Part shown: positions 53,454-62,374 of the stretch, in pieces
Layout of the letters: each line of letters begins with the position of its first letter
Position numbering within the stretch: position 1 is the stretch's first letter
Assembly (NCBI RefSeq): GCF_001591025.1
Contig: NZ_BCTZ01000015.1
Span: 1 to 64,000 of the forward strand
Reading direction: 5' to 3'
Source: Sphingomonas soli NBRC 100801
Lineage (GTDB): Bacteria > Pseudomonadota > Alphaproteobacteria > Sphingomonadales > Sphingomonadaceae
Length of the DNA stretch: 64,000 bases
The notes under the pieces: generated by a model
The model's database searches: none
The model's input: the letters and a program-made list of their open reading frames with translations, nothing else
Told to the model about the DNA's origin: nothing
Translations under genes and position numbers: made by a program

Positions 53454-55379
53454 ATGGCTGATGTTCTTTCTACGCCGCTGCTCGACACCGTCGACACACC
53501 GGCTGACCTCCGCAAGCTCAAGCCCGAACAGCTCCGTCAATTGGCGGACGAGCTGCGCAGCGAGACGATCAGCGCTGTCGGCACTACGGGCGGGCATCTC
53601 GGCTCAGGGCTGGGCGTCGTCGAGCTGACCACGGCGATCCATTATGTGTTCAACACGCCCGAGGATCGGCTGATCTGGGACGTGGGGCATCAATGCTATC
53701 CGCACAAGATCCTGACCGGCCGGCGGAATCGCATCAGAACGCTGCGCCAGGGCGGCGGCCTCTCCGGCTTCACCAAGCGCAGCGAGAGCGAATATGACCC
53801 GTTCGGCGCGGCGCATTCGTCGACGTCGATCAGCGCGGCGCTCGGCTTCGCCATCGCCAACAAGCTGAACGACAAATCCGGCAAGGCGATCGCAGTGATC
53901 GGCGACGGATCGATGAGCGCCGGCATGGCCTATGAGGCGATGAACAATGCCGAGGCGGCGGGCAACCGGCTGATCGTCATCCTCAACGACAACGACATGT
54001 CGATCGCGCCGCCGGTAGGCGGACTATCGGCCTATCTGGCGCGGATGGTCTCGTCGTCCGAATATCTCGGGCTGCGCAGCCTCGCCAAGCGCGCGATCCG
54101 CAAGCTTTCGCGCCGCGCGCACAATGCCGCCGAAAAGGCCGAGGAATTCGCCCGTGGCATGGTAACCGGCGGCACGCTCTTCGAAGAACTGGGCTTTTAT
54201 TATGTCGGCCCGATCGACGGGCATAATCTGGACCATCTGATCCCGGTGCTGGAGAATGCCCGCGACAGCGAGCATGGCCCGATCCTTGTCCATGTCGTCA
54301 CCAAGAAGGGCAAGGGCTATGCCCCGGCCGAAGCTTCGGCGGACAAATATCACGGCGTCCAGAAGTTTGACGTGATCACCGGCGCGCAGGCCAAGGCACC
54401 GCCCGGACCGCCGGCCTATCAGAACGTGTTCGGCGAGACGCTCGCCAAGCTGGCCGAGACCGACGAACGGATCGTAGCGATCACTGCGGCGATGCCCTCT
54501 GGCACCGGGGTCGACAAGTTCGCCAAGGCGCACCCGACGCGAGCCTTCGACGTGGGCATTGCCGAGCAGCATGCAGTCACCTTCGCCGCCGGCCTTGCCG
54601 CGCAGGGCATGCGCCCCTTCTGCGCGATCTACTCCACATTCCTCCAGCGCGCCTATGATCAGGTCGTTCACGACGTCGCGATCCAGAACCTGCCGGTTCG
54701 CTTCGCGATCGATCGCGCGGGGCTGGTCGGCGCGGATGGCGCGACGCATGCAGGCAGCTTCGACGTCACCTATCTGGCGACGCTTCCCAATTTCGTCGTC
54801 ATGGCCGCCGCCGATGAGGCAGAGCTGGTCCACATGACCTATACCGCCGCCCAGCATGACGGCGGCCCGATCGCGGTTCGCTATCCACGCGGCAACGGCA
54901 CCGGCGTGCCGCTGCCCGAAACCCCGCAGTTGCTGGAAATCGGCAAGGGCCGGATCGTCCGCGAGGGCAAGACCGTCGCGATCCTTTCGCTCGGCACACG
55001 CCTCGCCGAAGCGCTCAGAGCCGCAGACACGCTGGAAGCGAAGGGGCTTTCGACGACCGTCGCCGACTTGCGCTTCGCCAAGCCGCTGGACGAAGCACTG
55101 ATCCGCCGCCTGCTCACCAGCCATGAAGTGGCCGTGACGATCGAGGAGAACTCCGTGGGCGGCCTTGGCGCCCATGTGCTGACCATGGCCAGCGATCAGG
55201 GGCTGATCGACGGCGGCCTGAAGCTGCGCACGCTGCGCCTGCCCGACATCTTCCAGGATCAGGACAGCCCAGATGCGCAATATGCCGAGGCCGGGCTTGA
55301 TGCGGAGGCCATCGTCGATACGGTGCTGCGCGCACTGCGCTATAATGAAGCGGTTGCCGAGGGGGGCGCGCGAGCCTGA
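53454..55379 (+). CDS. dxs: 1-deoxy-D-xylulose-5-phosphate synthase
   Basis: This 641-residue transketolase-like enzyme starts at the ATG at 53454. The thiamine diphosphate motif [17 protein letters not shown] is at about 150-166, and [18 protein letters not shown] lies in the second domain. It makes DXP, entry to the MEP isoprenoid path and also to thiamine and pyridoxal. Sphingomonads need it for carotenoids too. It stands alone. Confidence 0.96.
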   Translation: MADVLSTPLLDTVDTPADLRKLKPEQLRQLADELRSETISAVGTTGGHLGSGLGVVELTTAIHYVFNTPEDRLIWDVGHQCYPHKILTGRRNRIRTLRQGGGLSGFTKRSESEYDPFGAAHSSTSISAALGFAIANKLNDKSGKAIAVIGDGSMSAGMAYEAMNNAEAAGNRLIVILNDNDMSIAPPVGGLSAYLARMVSSSEYLGLRSLAKRAIRKLSRRAHNAAEKAEEFARGMVTGGTLFEELGFYYVGPIDGHNLDHLIPVLENARDSEHGPILVHVVTKKGKGYAPAEASADKYHGVQKFDVITGAQAKAPPGPPAYQNVFGETLAKLAETDERIVAITAAMPSGTGVDKFAKAHPTRAFDVGIAEQHAVTFAAGLAAQGMRPFCAIYSTFLQRAYDQVVHDVAIQNLPVRFAIDRAGLVGADGATHAGSFDVTYLATLPNFVVMAAADEAELVHMTYTAAQHDGGPIAVRYPRGNGTGVPLPETPQLLEIGKGRIVREGKTVAILSLGTRLAEALRAADTLEAKGLSTTVADLRFAKPLDEALIRRLLTSHEVAVTIEENSVGGLGAHVLTMASDQGLIDGGLKLRTLRLPDIFQDQDSPDAQYAEAGLDAEAIVDTVLRALRYNEAVAEGGARA

Positions 55380-55420
55380 GTGCGCGCGTAGGGCCGGGAG
55401 GCCTCCCCGGCTCCGCTCTA

Positions 55421-55630
55421 TTATTGCGGGATAATACGCCTGAGCCCGCGGGCCGACGCGTCGAGGTAGCGATCGACTTCCTGCATACGCCCGTCGATCG
55501 CCTTTACTTCATCATCATCGCCCTTGCGCACCGCCGCCACGGCGAGGCTCACCAAGAGCTGCCGTGCCGCTGCGCCATAGCGGCGGACCATGTCCTCGCC
55601 GGACATCATGCCAACATCTTCAAGCGTCAT
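55421..55630 (-). CDS. Small helical protein, 69 residues
   Basis: I take the ATG at 55630, start MTLEDVGMMSGEDMVRRYGA; the frame continues upstream but without coding character. The product is predicted mostly helical and charged (AAVRKGDDDEVKAIDGRMQEVDRYLD). No family is recognised, no signal peptide. It is convergent with dxs and divergent from the PAS-LuxR regulator, with which it may be linked. Confidence 0.6.
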   Translation of the reverse strand: MTLEDVGMMSGEDMVRRYGAAARQLLVSLAVAAVRKGDDDEVKAIDGRMQEVDRYLDASARGLRRIIPQ

Positions 55631-55790
55631 CGCATCGTTTCCGTTCACGCCACCCGTGCAGCGCCCAACAACGCGCACCGCATAAACCCATCCGATATGG
55701 ACCGAAATTTCGAAACTCGTAAAATTACGGGGAAACCGTGACAGTTTCGGGATTGCGTGCTGACGACAAGGAAAACATAGATGCTAAACC

Positions 55791-55804
55791 TGCACATTAG
55801 TGCA
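55791..55804. promoter_or_regulatory. Inverted repeat TGCAC-ATTA-GTGCA
   Basis: A perfect 5-bp dyad with a 4-base AT spacer lies 55 bases before the regulator start, in an AT-rich stretch. It may be an operator for the LuxR-type protein itself or for the divergent small gene. Confidence 0.4.
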
Positions 55805-55858
55805 TAATAGGATCCGAATAATCAGACAAACGGTCGCAAATATAGTAAGAGTGGCGTA

Positions 55859-56539
55859 ATGGCGTTTAGGAACGTTATGGCGGAAAGCCAATTTAATATA
55901 CTTAAGCTATGTGTCAAAGCAATGAATGCAGGCATATGGGATTATGATATCGATAACAACGTCATGGTCTGCGATCGCCGCTGGTACGAGCTGCTTGGGC
56001 AGGAATTCGATACGATCCACACCGTCGATGACTTCCGGCCGTTCATTCATCCCGACGACGTAGCAAGGGCGACCGCCATCGATCTGGAGCGGGTGGGCGA
56101 ACTGATCGCGCGGGACGGCCGCTACCATGCCGATTTCCGCATTATCCGGCCGGACGGGGAAGAACGGTGGTGGCGCTCTGTCGCCTGCGTTTTGATCGAC
56201 CCCAAGACGGTGCATCGCAGGGCGGTGGGTTGCGTGACCGACAACACCAGATTCCGGCTGCTCGAACGGGAGCTGACCCGCCGAACGGACGAAGACGAAA
56301 GCCCTGCTCCGGGCGAGGCCGCGGCCGCTCCGCAAGCGACAGAGCCGCGCACGCTGAGCGCGAAGGAGATCGAATGCCTGCGCTGGGTCAGCGTCGGCAA
56401 GACCGCCTGGGAAAGTGCGATCATCATGGGCCGCAGCCAGCGGACTGTGGAGTTCCATCTGGTGAACGCCGTGCGCAAGCTTGCCGCGACCAACAAGATC
56501 CATGCGGCGGTAATCGCCGTCCGCGAAGGATTGATCTGA
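55859..56539 (+). CDS. PAS domain LuxR-type transcriptional regulator
   Basis: This 226-residue protein has a PAS/PAC domain (about 18-130: WDYDIDNNVMVCDRRWYELLG, FIHPDDVARA, RIIRPDGEERWW). An Ala/Pro linker leads to a GerE/LuxR helix-turn-helix at the end (LSAKEIECLRWVSVGKTAWE, RSQRTVEFHLVNAVRKLAA). It lacks an acyl-homoserine-lactone domain, so it is not a classical quorum regulator. A PAS ligand (haem, flavin, small molecule) is unknown. The first 30 codons are AT-rich compared with the rest. A start at 55877 is also possible. Confidence 0.85.
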   Translation: MAFRNVMAESQFNILKLCVKAMNAGIWDYDIDNNVMVCDRRWYELLGQEFDTIHTVDDFRPFIHPDDVARATAIDLERVGELIARDGRYHADFRIIRPDGEERWWRSVACVLIDPKTVHRRAVGCVTDNTRFRLLERELTRRTDEDESPAPGEAAAAPQATEPRTLSAKEIECLRWVSVGKTAWESAIIMGRSQRTVEFHLVNAVRKLAATNKIHAAVIAVREGLI

Positions 56540-56640
56540 GCCGCCCGATCGGCAGTGGAAACATGCAAGGCGCGTGAATCCGTTAGTTTCGCGCGACGAC
56601 CGGACTGGCTTTTGCGTTCCACCGGGGCTAGGCCCGAAGG

Positions 56641-57672
56641 GTGTTCAGATCGAGACGCTTTTCCTACGACCCGCGCCCGCGCGCGATCGCCAACTGGCTG
56701 TTCTTCGTCGCCGGGATGATCGTTCTGATCGTCGTCGTCGGCGGCATCACCCGCCTGACCGAATCGGGCCTCTCGATCACCAGCTGGAAGCCGATCAGCG
56801 GCATCATTCCGCCGCTGAACGAAGCGCAGTGGCAGGCCGAGTTCGCCAATTACCAGAAGATCCCCGAATATCAGCTGCTCAACCAGGGCATGACGCTGGC
56901 CGGTTTCAAGGCGATCTTCTTCTGGGAATATATCCATCGTCTGCTCGGCCGGTTGATCGGCATCGCCTTTGCCGTTCCGCTATTCTGGTTCTGGTTCAAC
57001 CGGCAGATCCCGCGCGGCTATGGCTGGCGGCTCGTGGCCCTGCTGCTGCTGGGTGGACTGCAGGGCGCGGTCGGCTGGTGGATGGTGCAATCGGGCCTTA
57101 GCGAGCGCACCGATGTCAGCCACGTCCGGCTGGCGGTGCACCTGCTCGTTGCCTTGTTCACGATGGCAGGGGTGGTGTGGACCGCGCTCGACCTGCGCAC
57201 GCTGGTGCGCCGCTCGGAAGCGCGGCCCGCGCGGATGACCGGGCTGGGGCTCGCCACTTCGATCGTGCTGTTCATCCAGCTTCTGTTCGGCGCGCTGGTC
57301 GCCGGGCTCAACGCCGGGCTCGTCACCGATCAATGGCCGCTAATGAACGGCCATTTCTTTCCCGGCGCGACCACAACGGGGCAGAGCTTCCTCCACGCCT
57401 TGTTCAACGATCCGGCGATCGTCCATTTCGTCCATCGCTGGTGGGCCTGGGTGACGGTGGCGATGCTGATCGTGCTCGCCCGCGCCGTGCGCCCGCTTGA
57501 TCGCCGCGCGTCGATCGCGATCCACACCGCCTTTGGCATCCAGATCCTGCTCGGCATCGCGACCGTGATGACGGGCATGAACATCCCCCTCGCCGCGTTG
57601 CACCAGTTCGTCGGCGCGCTGCTGGTAATTGCCACGGCATGGGGCGTTCACGTGATCGGCCGGCTGCGGTGA
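56641..57672 (+). CDS. ctaA: Heme A synthase, COX15/CtaA family
   Basis: This 343-residue protein has eight helices and a GTG start. Family motifs are GGITRLTESGLSITSWKPI, FWEYIHRLLGRLIGIAF, HVRLAVHLLVAL and NDPAIVHFVHRWWAW, containing four haem-binding His. It converts haem O to haem A for aa3-type cytochrome oxidase. It overlaps cutA by 4 bases (GTGA). Confidence 0.94.
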   Translation: MFRSRRFSYDPRPRAIANWLFFVAGMIVLIVVVGGITRLTESGLSITSWKPISGIIPPLNEAQWQAEFANYQKIPEYQLLNQGMTLAGFKAIFFWEYIHRLLGRLIGIAFAVPLFWFWFNRQIPRGYGWRLVALLLLGGLQGAVGWWMVQSGLSERTDVSHVRLAVHLLVALFTMAGVVWTALDLRTLVRRSEARPARMTGLGLATSIVLFIQLLFGALVAGLNAGLVTDQWPLMNGHFFPGATTTGQSFLHALFNDPAIVHFVHRWWAWVTVAMLIVLARAVRPLDRRASIAIHTAFGIQILLGIATVMTGMNIPLAALHQFVGALLVIATAWGVHVIGRLR

Positions 57673-57983
57673 GCGATACCGCGCTCGTCTTCGTCACCTT
57701 TCGCAACCGAACCGAAGCTGAGCGCATCGCCGAGACACTGCTCACCGAACGGCTGGCGGCGTGCGTGAACATCATGGCGCCGTGCGTATCGCTCTATCGA
57801 TGGGAAGGGCGCATCGAGCGCGCCGAGGAAGTCCCAGCGCTCCTCAAGACCCGCACGATGATGGCAAGCAAGCTGCGCGAGCGCCTCGCCGAATTGCACA
57901 GCTACGAGCTGCCGGTAATCGAAAGCTGGAACGTACAGGCTACGGATGCGGCCGCAGCATGGATCGAACGGGAGACGCGCTGA
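57669..57983 (+). CDS. cutA: CutA divalent cation tolerance protein
   Basis: This 104-residue protein has a GTG start at 57669 inside the ctaA end. CVNIMAPCVSLYRWEGRIERAEEVPALLKT is typical of CutA (trimeric ferredoxin-like). It is linked to copper tolerance; direct metal role is debated. It shares a transcript with ctaA, fitting a copper/haem oxidase theme. Confidence 0.92.
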   Translation: MSDTALVFVTFRNRTEAERIAETLLTERLAACVNIMAPCVSLYRWEGRIERAEEVPALLKTRTMMASKLRERLAELHSYELPVIESWNVQATDAAAAWIERETR

Positions 57984-58008
57984 GGCACTGCGTCGCAGCC
58001 TGGAGCGT

Positions 58009-58036
58009 TCGACTTCATGCCACAAGGTATTATAAT
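58009..58036 (+). promoter_or_regulatory. Candidate promoter of rplM-rpsI
   Basis: TCGACT (58009-58014), a 16-base spacer and a perfect TATAAT (58031-58036). The -10 lies within a 14-bp palindrome, GGTATTATAATACC (58026-58039). It is 118 bases before the rplM start, allowing a leader. Confidence 0.5.
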
Positions 58037-58153
58037 ACCCGTCAGCAAACCCGCGCATTTGCTTGACTTCCAAGCCCCAATCGTCAAAGAGCCGCCAACC
58101 GCGCTGGCCGAAAGGTCGGCGCGATCGCATTTCAACTCGAAAGGTCACAGGCC

Positions 58154-58633
58154 ATGAAGGCTCTGATGAAGACCACCAAGTCGGTAAAGCCGGCCGAAGT
58201 GGAAAAGAAGTGGCACATCGTTGATGCCGACGGCCTGGTGGTCGGTCGTGCGGCGACGATTATCGCCAACGTGCTTCGCGGCAAGCACAAGCCCAGCTTC
58301 ACCCCGCACGTCGATTGCGGCGACAACGTCGTCGTCATCAACGCGGACAAGATCCGCTTCACCGGCAAGAAGCTGGCGGACAAGGTCTATTACAAGCACA
58401 CCGGCTATGCCGGCGGCATCAAGGAAATCACTGCGGCCAAGGTGCTCGCAGGCCGTTTCCCGGAGCGCGTGCTTGAAAAGGCTGTGGAGCGCATGATCCC
58501 GCGCGGTCCGCTTGGCCGTCAGCAGATGCGCAACCTGCGCATCTTCGCCGGCAGCGAGCACCCGCACGCGGCCCAGAACCCCGAAGTTCTCGACATCGCG
58601 TCGATGAACCGCAAGAACAAGGTGGGCAACTAA
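58154..58633 (+). CDS. rplM: 50S ribosomal protein L13
   Basis: This 159-residue protein has [33 protein letters not shown] and [19 protein letters not shown], diagnostic of L13. Slightly longer than E. coli (142). It overlaps rpsI by one base (TAATG), the usual L13-S9 pair. Confidence 0.97.
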   Translation: MKALMKTTKSVKPAEVEKKWHIVDADGLVVGRAATIIANVLRGKHKPSFTPHVDCGDNVVVINADKIRFTGKKLADKVYYKHTGYAGGIKEITAAKVLAGRFPERVLEKAVERMIPRGPLGRQQMRNLRIFAGSEHPHAAQNPEVLDIASMNRKNKVGN

Positions 58634-59193
58634 TGTCCGACAATCGCCAGTCCCTTTCCGATCTGGGTGCGATCGCTGCGGGCGAAACGCCTGAAGCCGT
58701 TTCTGCAGCGCCTGCCGCCGCACCGCAGAGCGCCGACGAGTATCTGAACGCACCGGTTGCGCCTGCCGCACCGGCGACGCCGTTGCGCGAGAAGATCGTT
58801 GACAGCCTCGGCCGCGCTTATGCTACCGGCCGCCGCAAGGATGCTGTTGCCCGCGTCTGGCTCAAGCCCGGCACCGGCAAGATCACCATCAACGGCCGCG
58901 ACCAGGAAGTTTATTTCGCGCGTCCGACGCTGCGTCTCGTCATCAACCAGCCGTTCGGCGTTGCCGACCGCACCGGTCAGTATGACGTGGTCTGCACCGT
59001 CAAGGGCGGCGGGCTTTCGGGCCAGGCCGGCGCGGTCAAGCACGGCATCAGCCAGGCGCTGACCCGCTTCGAACCGATCCTGCGTGCGCCCGTCAAGGCA
59101 GCAGGCTTCCTGACCCGCGACAGCCGCGCAGTCGAGCGTAAGAAGTACGGCAAGGCGAAGGCCCGCCGCAGCTTCCAGTTCTCGAAGCGCTAA
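58633..59193 (+). CDS. rpsI: 30S ribosomal protein S9 with N-terminal extension
   Basis: This protein has 186 residues; E. coli S9 has 130. The core starts at about residue 60 ([20 protein letters not shown]) and ends in the conserved [17 protein letters not shown] that reaches the P site. The first 55 residues are Ala/Pro-rich and low-complexity. Translation is coupled to rplM. Confidence 0.96.
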   Translation: MSDNRQSLSDLGAIAAGETPEAVSAAPAAAPQSADEYLNAPVAPAAPATPLREKIVDSLGRAYATGRRKDAVARVWLKPGTGKITINGRDQEVYFARPTLRLVINQPFGVADRTGQYDVVCTVKGGGLSGQAGAVKHGISQALTRFEPILRAPVKAAGFLTRDSRAVERKKYGKAKARRSFQFSKR

Positions 59194-59214
59194 GTTCCGG
59201 TTCACCGGCAAACG

Positions 59215-59245
59215 AAGGGGCGGTCCGGCAACGGGCCGCCCTTTT
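59215..59245 (+). terminator. Terminator after rpsI
   Basis: AAGGGGCGGTCCG, GCAA loop and CGGGCCGCCC form a stem with one bulge, then TTTTGCTTTTT. Confidence 0.82.
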
Positions 59246-59278
59246 GCTTTTTCGGGCGCACGCGATAGGCTCGCCCGG

Positions 59279-59761
59279 ATGGCACTCGACGATCCCGATA
59301 CCGCGCGCATAGTCGCGTTCCTCGAATCGATCGGCATTCCGGTGCGCATCGAACCTGTTCAGCCAGACAGCTTCCTGCCGGGCATCGCGATCCACTCAGG
59401 CGGGCTGGCGGTCGACCCGTCGCGCCCTTTCTATCCGGGCGACCTGTTGCACGAGGCCGGGCACATCGCAGTGACCGATCCGGCGCTACGCGCAACCGGC
59501 ACGGTAAGCGAGGACCCGGGCGACGAAATGGCGGCAATCGCCTGGTCCTATGCCGCGGTCCGGGCGATCGGGCTCAATTCACGCATCGTGTTCCACGACC
59601 ACGGCTATCGCGGCGGCGGTCCGTCGCTGGCCGAGGCGTTCGACTCAGGCAGCTATCCCGGCGCGCCGATGCTGCAATATTACGGGATGAGCGCCGAGCC
59701 GCATCAGGCGGAGCGCCTGATGCTTGCCCCCTATCCCCAAATGAGCCGCTGGCTGCGCTGA
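59279..59761 (+). CDS. HEAGH-motif protein of unknown function
   Basis: This 160-residue protein contains HEAGH (58-62) in DLLHEAGHIAVTDP, the zinc-binding helix of many metallopeptidases. Further downstream, conserved-looking HDHGYRGGG and EDPGDEMAAIAW could supply the third ligand. There is no signal peptide or membrane segment, so it would act in the cytoplasm. No named family comes to mind. It starts just past the rpsI terminator, on its own. Confidence 0.7.
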   Translation: MALDDPDTARIVAFLESIGIPVRIEPVQPDSFLPGIAIHSGGLAVDPSRPFYPGDLLHEAGHIAVTDPALRATGTVSEDPGDEMAAIAWSYAAVRAIGLNSRIVFHDHGYRGGGPSLAEAFDSGSYPGAPMLQYYGMSAEPHQAERLMLAPYPQMSRWLR

Positions 59762-59859
59762 TGCCAGCTGCTACCCAGTGCAAACTACTGGCATTTGGCG
59801 AATACATCGCGATAAAGCGGAATTGAAGCTGCGGGGGCGGTGGCAATCACGGATATTAC

Positions 59860-60594
59860 ATGACTTCGCGTGAAGTAACTTCGTTCTTGCCGCTGGCCGG
59901 GCATGGCGCCGAAAAATCGCTCGCCGAAATGGGCATGGTCATCCTTTACGGCGCGATCGGCTGGCCTTGGCTTCTCAAGAGCCTGTCGGGGGGAACAAAG
60001 GCCGCGAAACGCGCCTTGCTGCAACGGCTCGCTTTGCCAGCCGACGCGCTTCCCAACCTGGGAAGCTGGAAAGCAGATACCGGCTTTCTGCACCTGATCA
60101 TCGGCCATATCGAGGCGCATCGCCCGCAAAACGTGGTCGAACTGGGCGCGGGCGCAACCAGCCTGGTAATCGGTCGCGCGCTCCAGCTGCATGGCGGAGG
60201 GCATTTGCTGAGCCTGGATCAGCATGAGGGTTTCATCCACGCGACGCACGATTGGCTCCGCGAGCACGGCGTTCAGGCCGATCTGCGCCACGCCCCGCTG
60301 GGCGATTCGCCGGGAAACTGGCCCGGCTGCTGGTACGAGACGGGGCCGATGCCCGACCAGATCGATTTGCTTGTGATCGACGGGCCTCCCTGGACGATTC
60401 ACCCCTTTGTGCGCGGCGCAGCGGAAGCGCTGTTCGATCGCATTCCGGTCGGTGGCACCGTCCTTCTCGACGATGCCGCACGGCCCGGCGAACGGGTGAT
60501 CGCCGGCCGCTGGCGCAGGAAATGGACCAATTTCAGCTTTCGCCTTGTCAGCGTCGGCACCAAGGGAACGCTGATCGGCACGCGGCTCCGTTAG
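59860..60594 (+). CDS. Class I SAM-dependent methyltransferase-like protein
   Basis: This 244-residue protein has the SAM-binding motif I VVELGAGATSLVIGRAL (about 91-107), motif II HLLSLDQHE and a D-x-x-VIDGPP motif (IDLLVIDGPPWTIHP), as in O-methyltransferase-like enzymes. A hydrophobic stretch at residues 25-41 may bind membrane. Substrate unknown. No operon partner. Confidence 0.8.
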   Translation: MTSREVTSFLPLAGHGAEKSLAEMGMVILYGAIGWPWLLKSLSGGTKAAKRALLQRLALPADALPNLGSWKADTGFLHLIIGHIEAHRPQNVVELGAGATSLVIGRALQLHGGGHLLSLDQHEGFIHATHDWLREHGVQADLRHAPLGDSPGNWPGCWYETGPMPDQIDLLVIDGPPWTIHPFVRGAAEALFDRIPVGGTVLLDDAARPGERVIAGRWRRKWTNFSFRLVSVGTKGTLIGTRLR

Positions 60595-60625
60595 GATTGT
60601 TTCACGCGAACTGAGTTGGTCAACT

Positions 60626-60694
60626 CCACGAAAGCGGGAATAGGAGCGAGGCAGGTATTCCCCGCACCCTGGGTCTCCGCTTGCGCAGGGACGA
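60626..60694. repeat. Degenerate REP-like element
   Basis: CCACGAAAGCGGGAATAGG and the following CCCTGGGTCTCCGCTTGCGC pieces recall the frequent sphingomonad intergenic palindrome (GAAAGCGGGAAT...CCCCGCTTTCGC). The copy is imperfect. It lies between the methyltransferase and metallophosphoesterase genes. Confidence 0.45.
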
Positions 60695-60760
60695 CAATTC
60701 AAAAATGCCCGGGCGTGGCTTTTGGGTCAGGTTCTCTCCGAAGCAAAACCCGCAGCGCCC

Positions 60761-61507
60761 TTAAAGCTGCACGCTGCTTTCGCCGAGGAACCGGGCAACG
60801 GTATCGAATCCATTGTCACCCACGGTGATCACGTTGAACGAGGGCGGCCTGGCGCGGAGGCGCTGAGACAGGGTCCCCGCTCCGATCAGCCGCACCGTGC
60901 GTCCGCCCGCTTCGTGCGCGATATCGAACGGGTCGTGGACATGCCCGCTCAGCACGGCATGCGCGCCGGCCACGGAAAGCGCCTCCAGCGCCCGGCTTCC
61001 ACGCCGCGTATTGGAACGCATCCGCACCCCGCTTTCGATCAACGGGTGATGACAGGCGACGAAGATCGTGTCGCCCCGCGGCGCGGCCTCGATCAGCGCC
61101 AGCGATTGCTGAAGCGCCCCCAAACTGACATGGCCTTTCGACCAGTTGAGCCGCAACTGAAAGCGCGCCGTGGTCTTGAGCGGAACGACCGCCACGCCCT
61201 CGATGTCGAGCGGCCTCTCGATCAACCGTTTGAGCGCACGATATCTTTTGTACGGCGTCACCAGCCGTGCCCAGGGATTGAAATAGGGCAGATCGTGATT
61301 GCCCACCTCCACGGTGGTCGGGCGCCCGAGCCCCTCAAGCCATTCCGCTGCAGCTTCGAATTCGCGCCGGTGCGCGCGCATCGTCAGGTCGCCCGTCATG
61401 ATGATGGCGTCGGGCTGTTCCTCGCGCACGCACGCCGCGAACCAATCGATCGCGGCACGATCCTCGCGCCCGAAATGCACATCGCTCACATGGAAGAACC
61501 GCGCCAT
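60761..61507 (-). CDS. Metallophosphoesterase
   Basis: This 248-residue protein has all calcineurin-type motifs in order: SDVHFGRED, MTGDLTMRAH, VGNHDLP, ACHHPLIES and SGHVHDPFD, giving a two-metal site. Similar proteins hydrolyse cyclic nucleotides, lipids or other phosphodiesters (for example CpdA or UDP-DAGP hydrolase). Its start lies 6 bases after the upstream lipid-kinase-like gene's stop, so the two are co-transcribed. Confidence 0.88.
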   Translation of the reverse strand: MARFFHVSDVHFGREDRAAIDWFAACVREEQPDAIIMTGDLTMRAHRREFEAAAEWLEGLGRPTTVEVGNHDLPYFNPWARLVTPYKRYRALKRLIERPLDIEGVAVVPLKTTARFQLRLNWSKGHVSLGALQQSLALIEAAPRGDTIFVACHHPLIESGVRMRSNTRRGSRALEALSVAGAHAVLSGHVHDPFDIAHEAGGRTVRLIGAGTLSQRLRARPPSFNVITVGDNGFDTVARFLGESSVQL

Positions 61508-61513
61508 CCTCTC

Positions 61514-62341
61514 TCAAGCGCGCGTGGCGATGAAGCGTTCCGCGCTCTTGCCGGGCACGATCCGCACATCGGCATCGAGATTGACCGGCTCCCCGTCGAA
61601 CAGCGCCATCGCCGGCTTGCTCCCGGCTAGCCGCAATTCCTGCGCCCGAGCCTCCGTCACCGAATGGCCCGCGACCCAATCGCCCGTCACCCAGTCCCAG
61701 CCAAGTTTCGCGATCGCGCTCCACTCGCGCGCATCGACCGCCGCCACATCGAGCCCGTCCAGATGCGGAAACACGAACACGGCCTGGTAATGGTCGCCGA
61801 GCGCCGCGGCTCCGGTCACGCGGATGCCCTTGCGATCAAAAGTCTTGCGCCACGCCGCGCGCACCGCGCCGACCATCCGCCCGATCCTGCCCTTCCGCGC
61901 TGCCTCGCGCGCCCGCGCCCAGGCAGCTGCGGGCCCGAGGATCAGCCCGACAAACGCGCGATGCTCACCCGCTTCGATAAAGGGCAATGCCACACGCCGC
62001 TTCGATTCATGCGCGGCAGCAACGATCTTATGCGGATCGAGTTCCTCGTGCAGCGCCTTGGCAAGCAGGTTCATCGTACCCCCCGGCAGGATGAGGAAAT
62101 CGCCTTCCCATTCGGCGAGCGCACACAGCGCCGCGTTGATCGTGCCATCGCCCGCATAAAGCACGACGGTGTCTACGCCCTGCGCGGTGAGATCTTCGCC
62201 CTTGGGAATCGCCTGATCCGGAAACTCGGTGCGCCCCGTCAGGGTCAGGCCGCATTCCTTGAACACAGCCTGCAATGCTTCGCACTTTGCGGGCGTCGCG
62301 GTGCCCGAGTTCGGGTTGGTGATGAACCACAGATTCTGCAT
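61514..62341 (-). CDS. Diacylglycerol kinase catalytic-domain protein
   Basis: This protein has 275 residues from the ATG at 62341 (a GTG two codons upstream is possible). WFITNPNSGTA (about 4-14), VLYAGDGTINAAL (about 62-74) and LILPGGTMNLLAKAL match the LCB5/DgkB fold. It likely phosphorylates a lipid such as diacylglycerol or sphingoid base. This is attractive in a sphingolipid-making genus, but the substrate is unproven. It shares a transcript with the metallophosphoesterase. Confidence 0.85.
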   Translation of the reverse strand: MQNLWFITNPNSGTATPAKCEALQAVFKECGLTLTGRTEFPDQAIPKGEDLTAQGVDTVVLYAGDGTINAALCALAEWEGDFLILPGGTMNLLAKALHEELDPHKIVAAAHESKRRVALPFIEAGEHRAFVGLILGPAAAWARAREAARKGRIGRMVGAVRAAWRKTFDRKGIRVTGAAALGDHYQAVFVFPHLDGLDVAAVDAREWSAIAKLGWDWVTGDWVAGHSVTEARAQELRLAGSKPAMALFDGEPVNLDADVRIVPGKSAERFIATRA

Positions 62342-62374
62342 GGCCACCCAACGCCGTCGGGCACGTCTGGTTGC

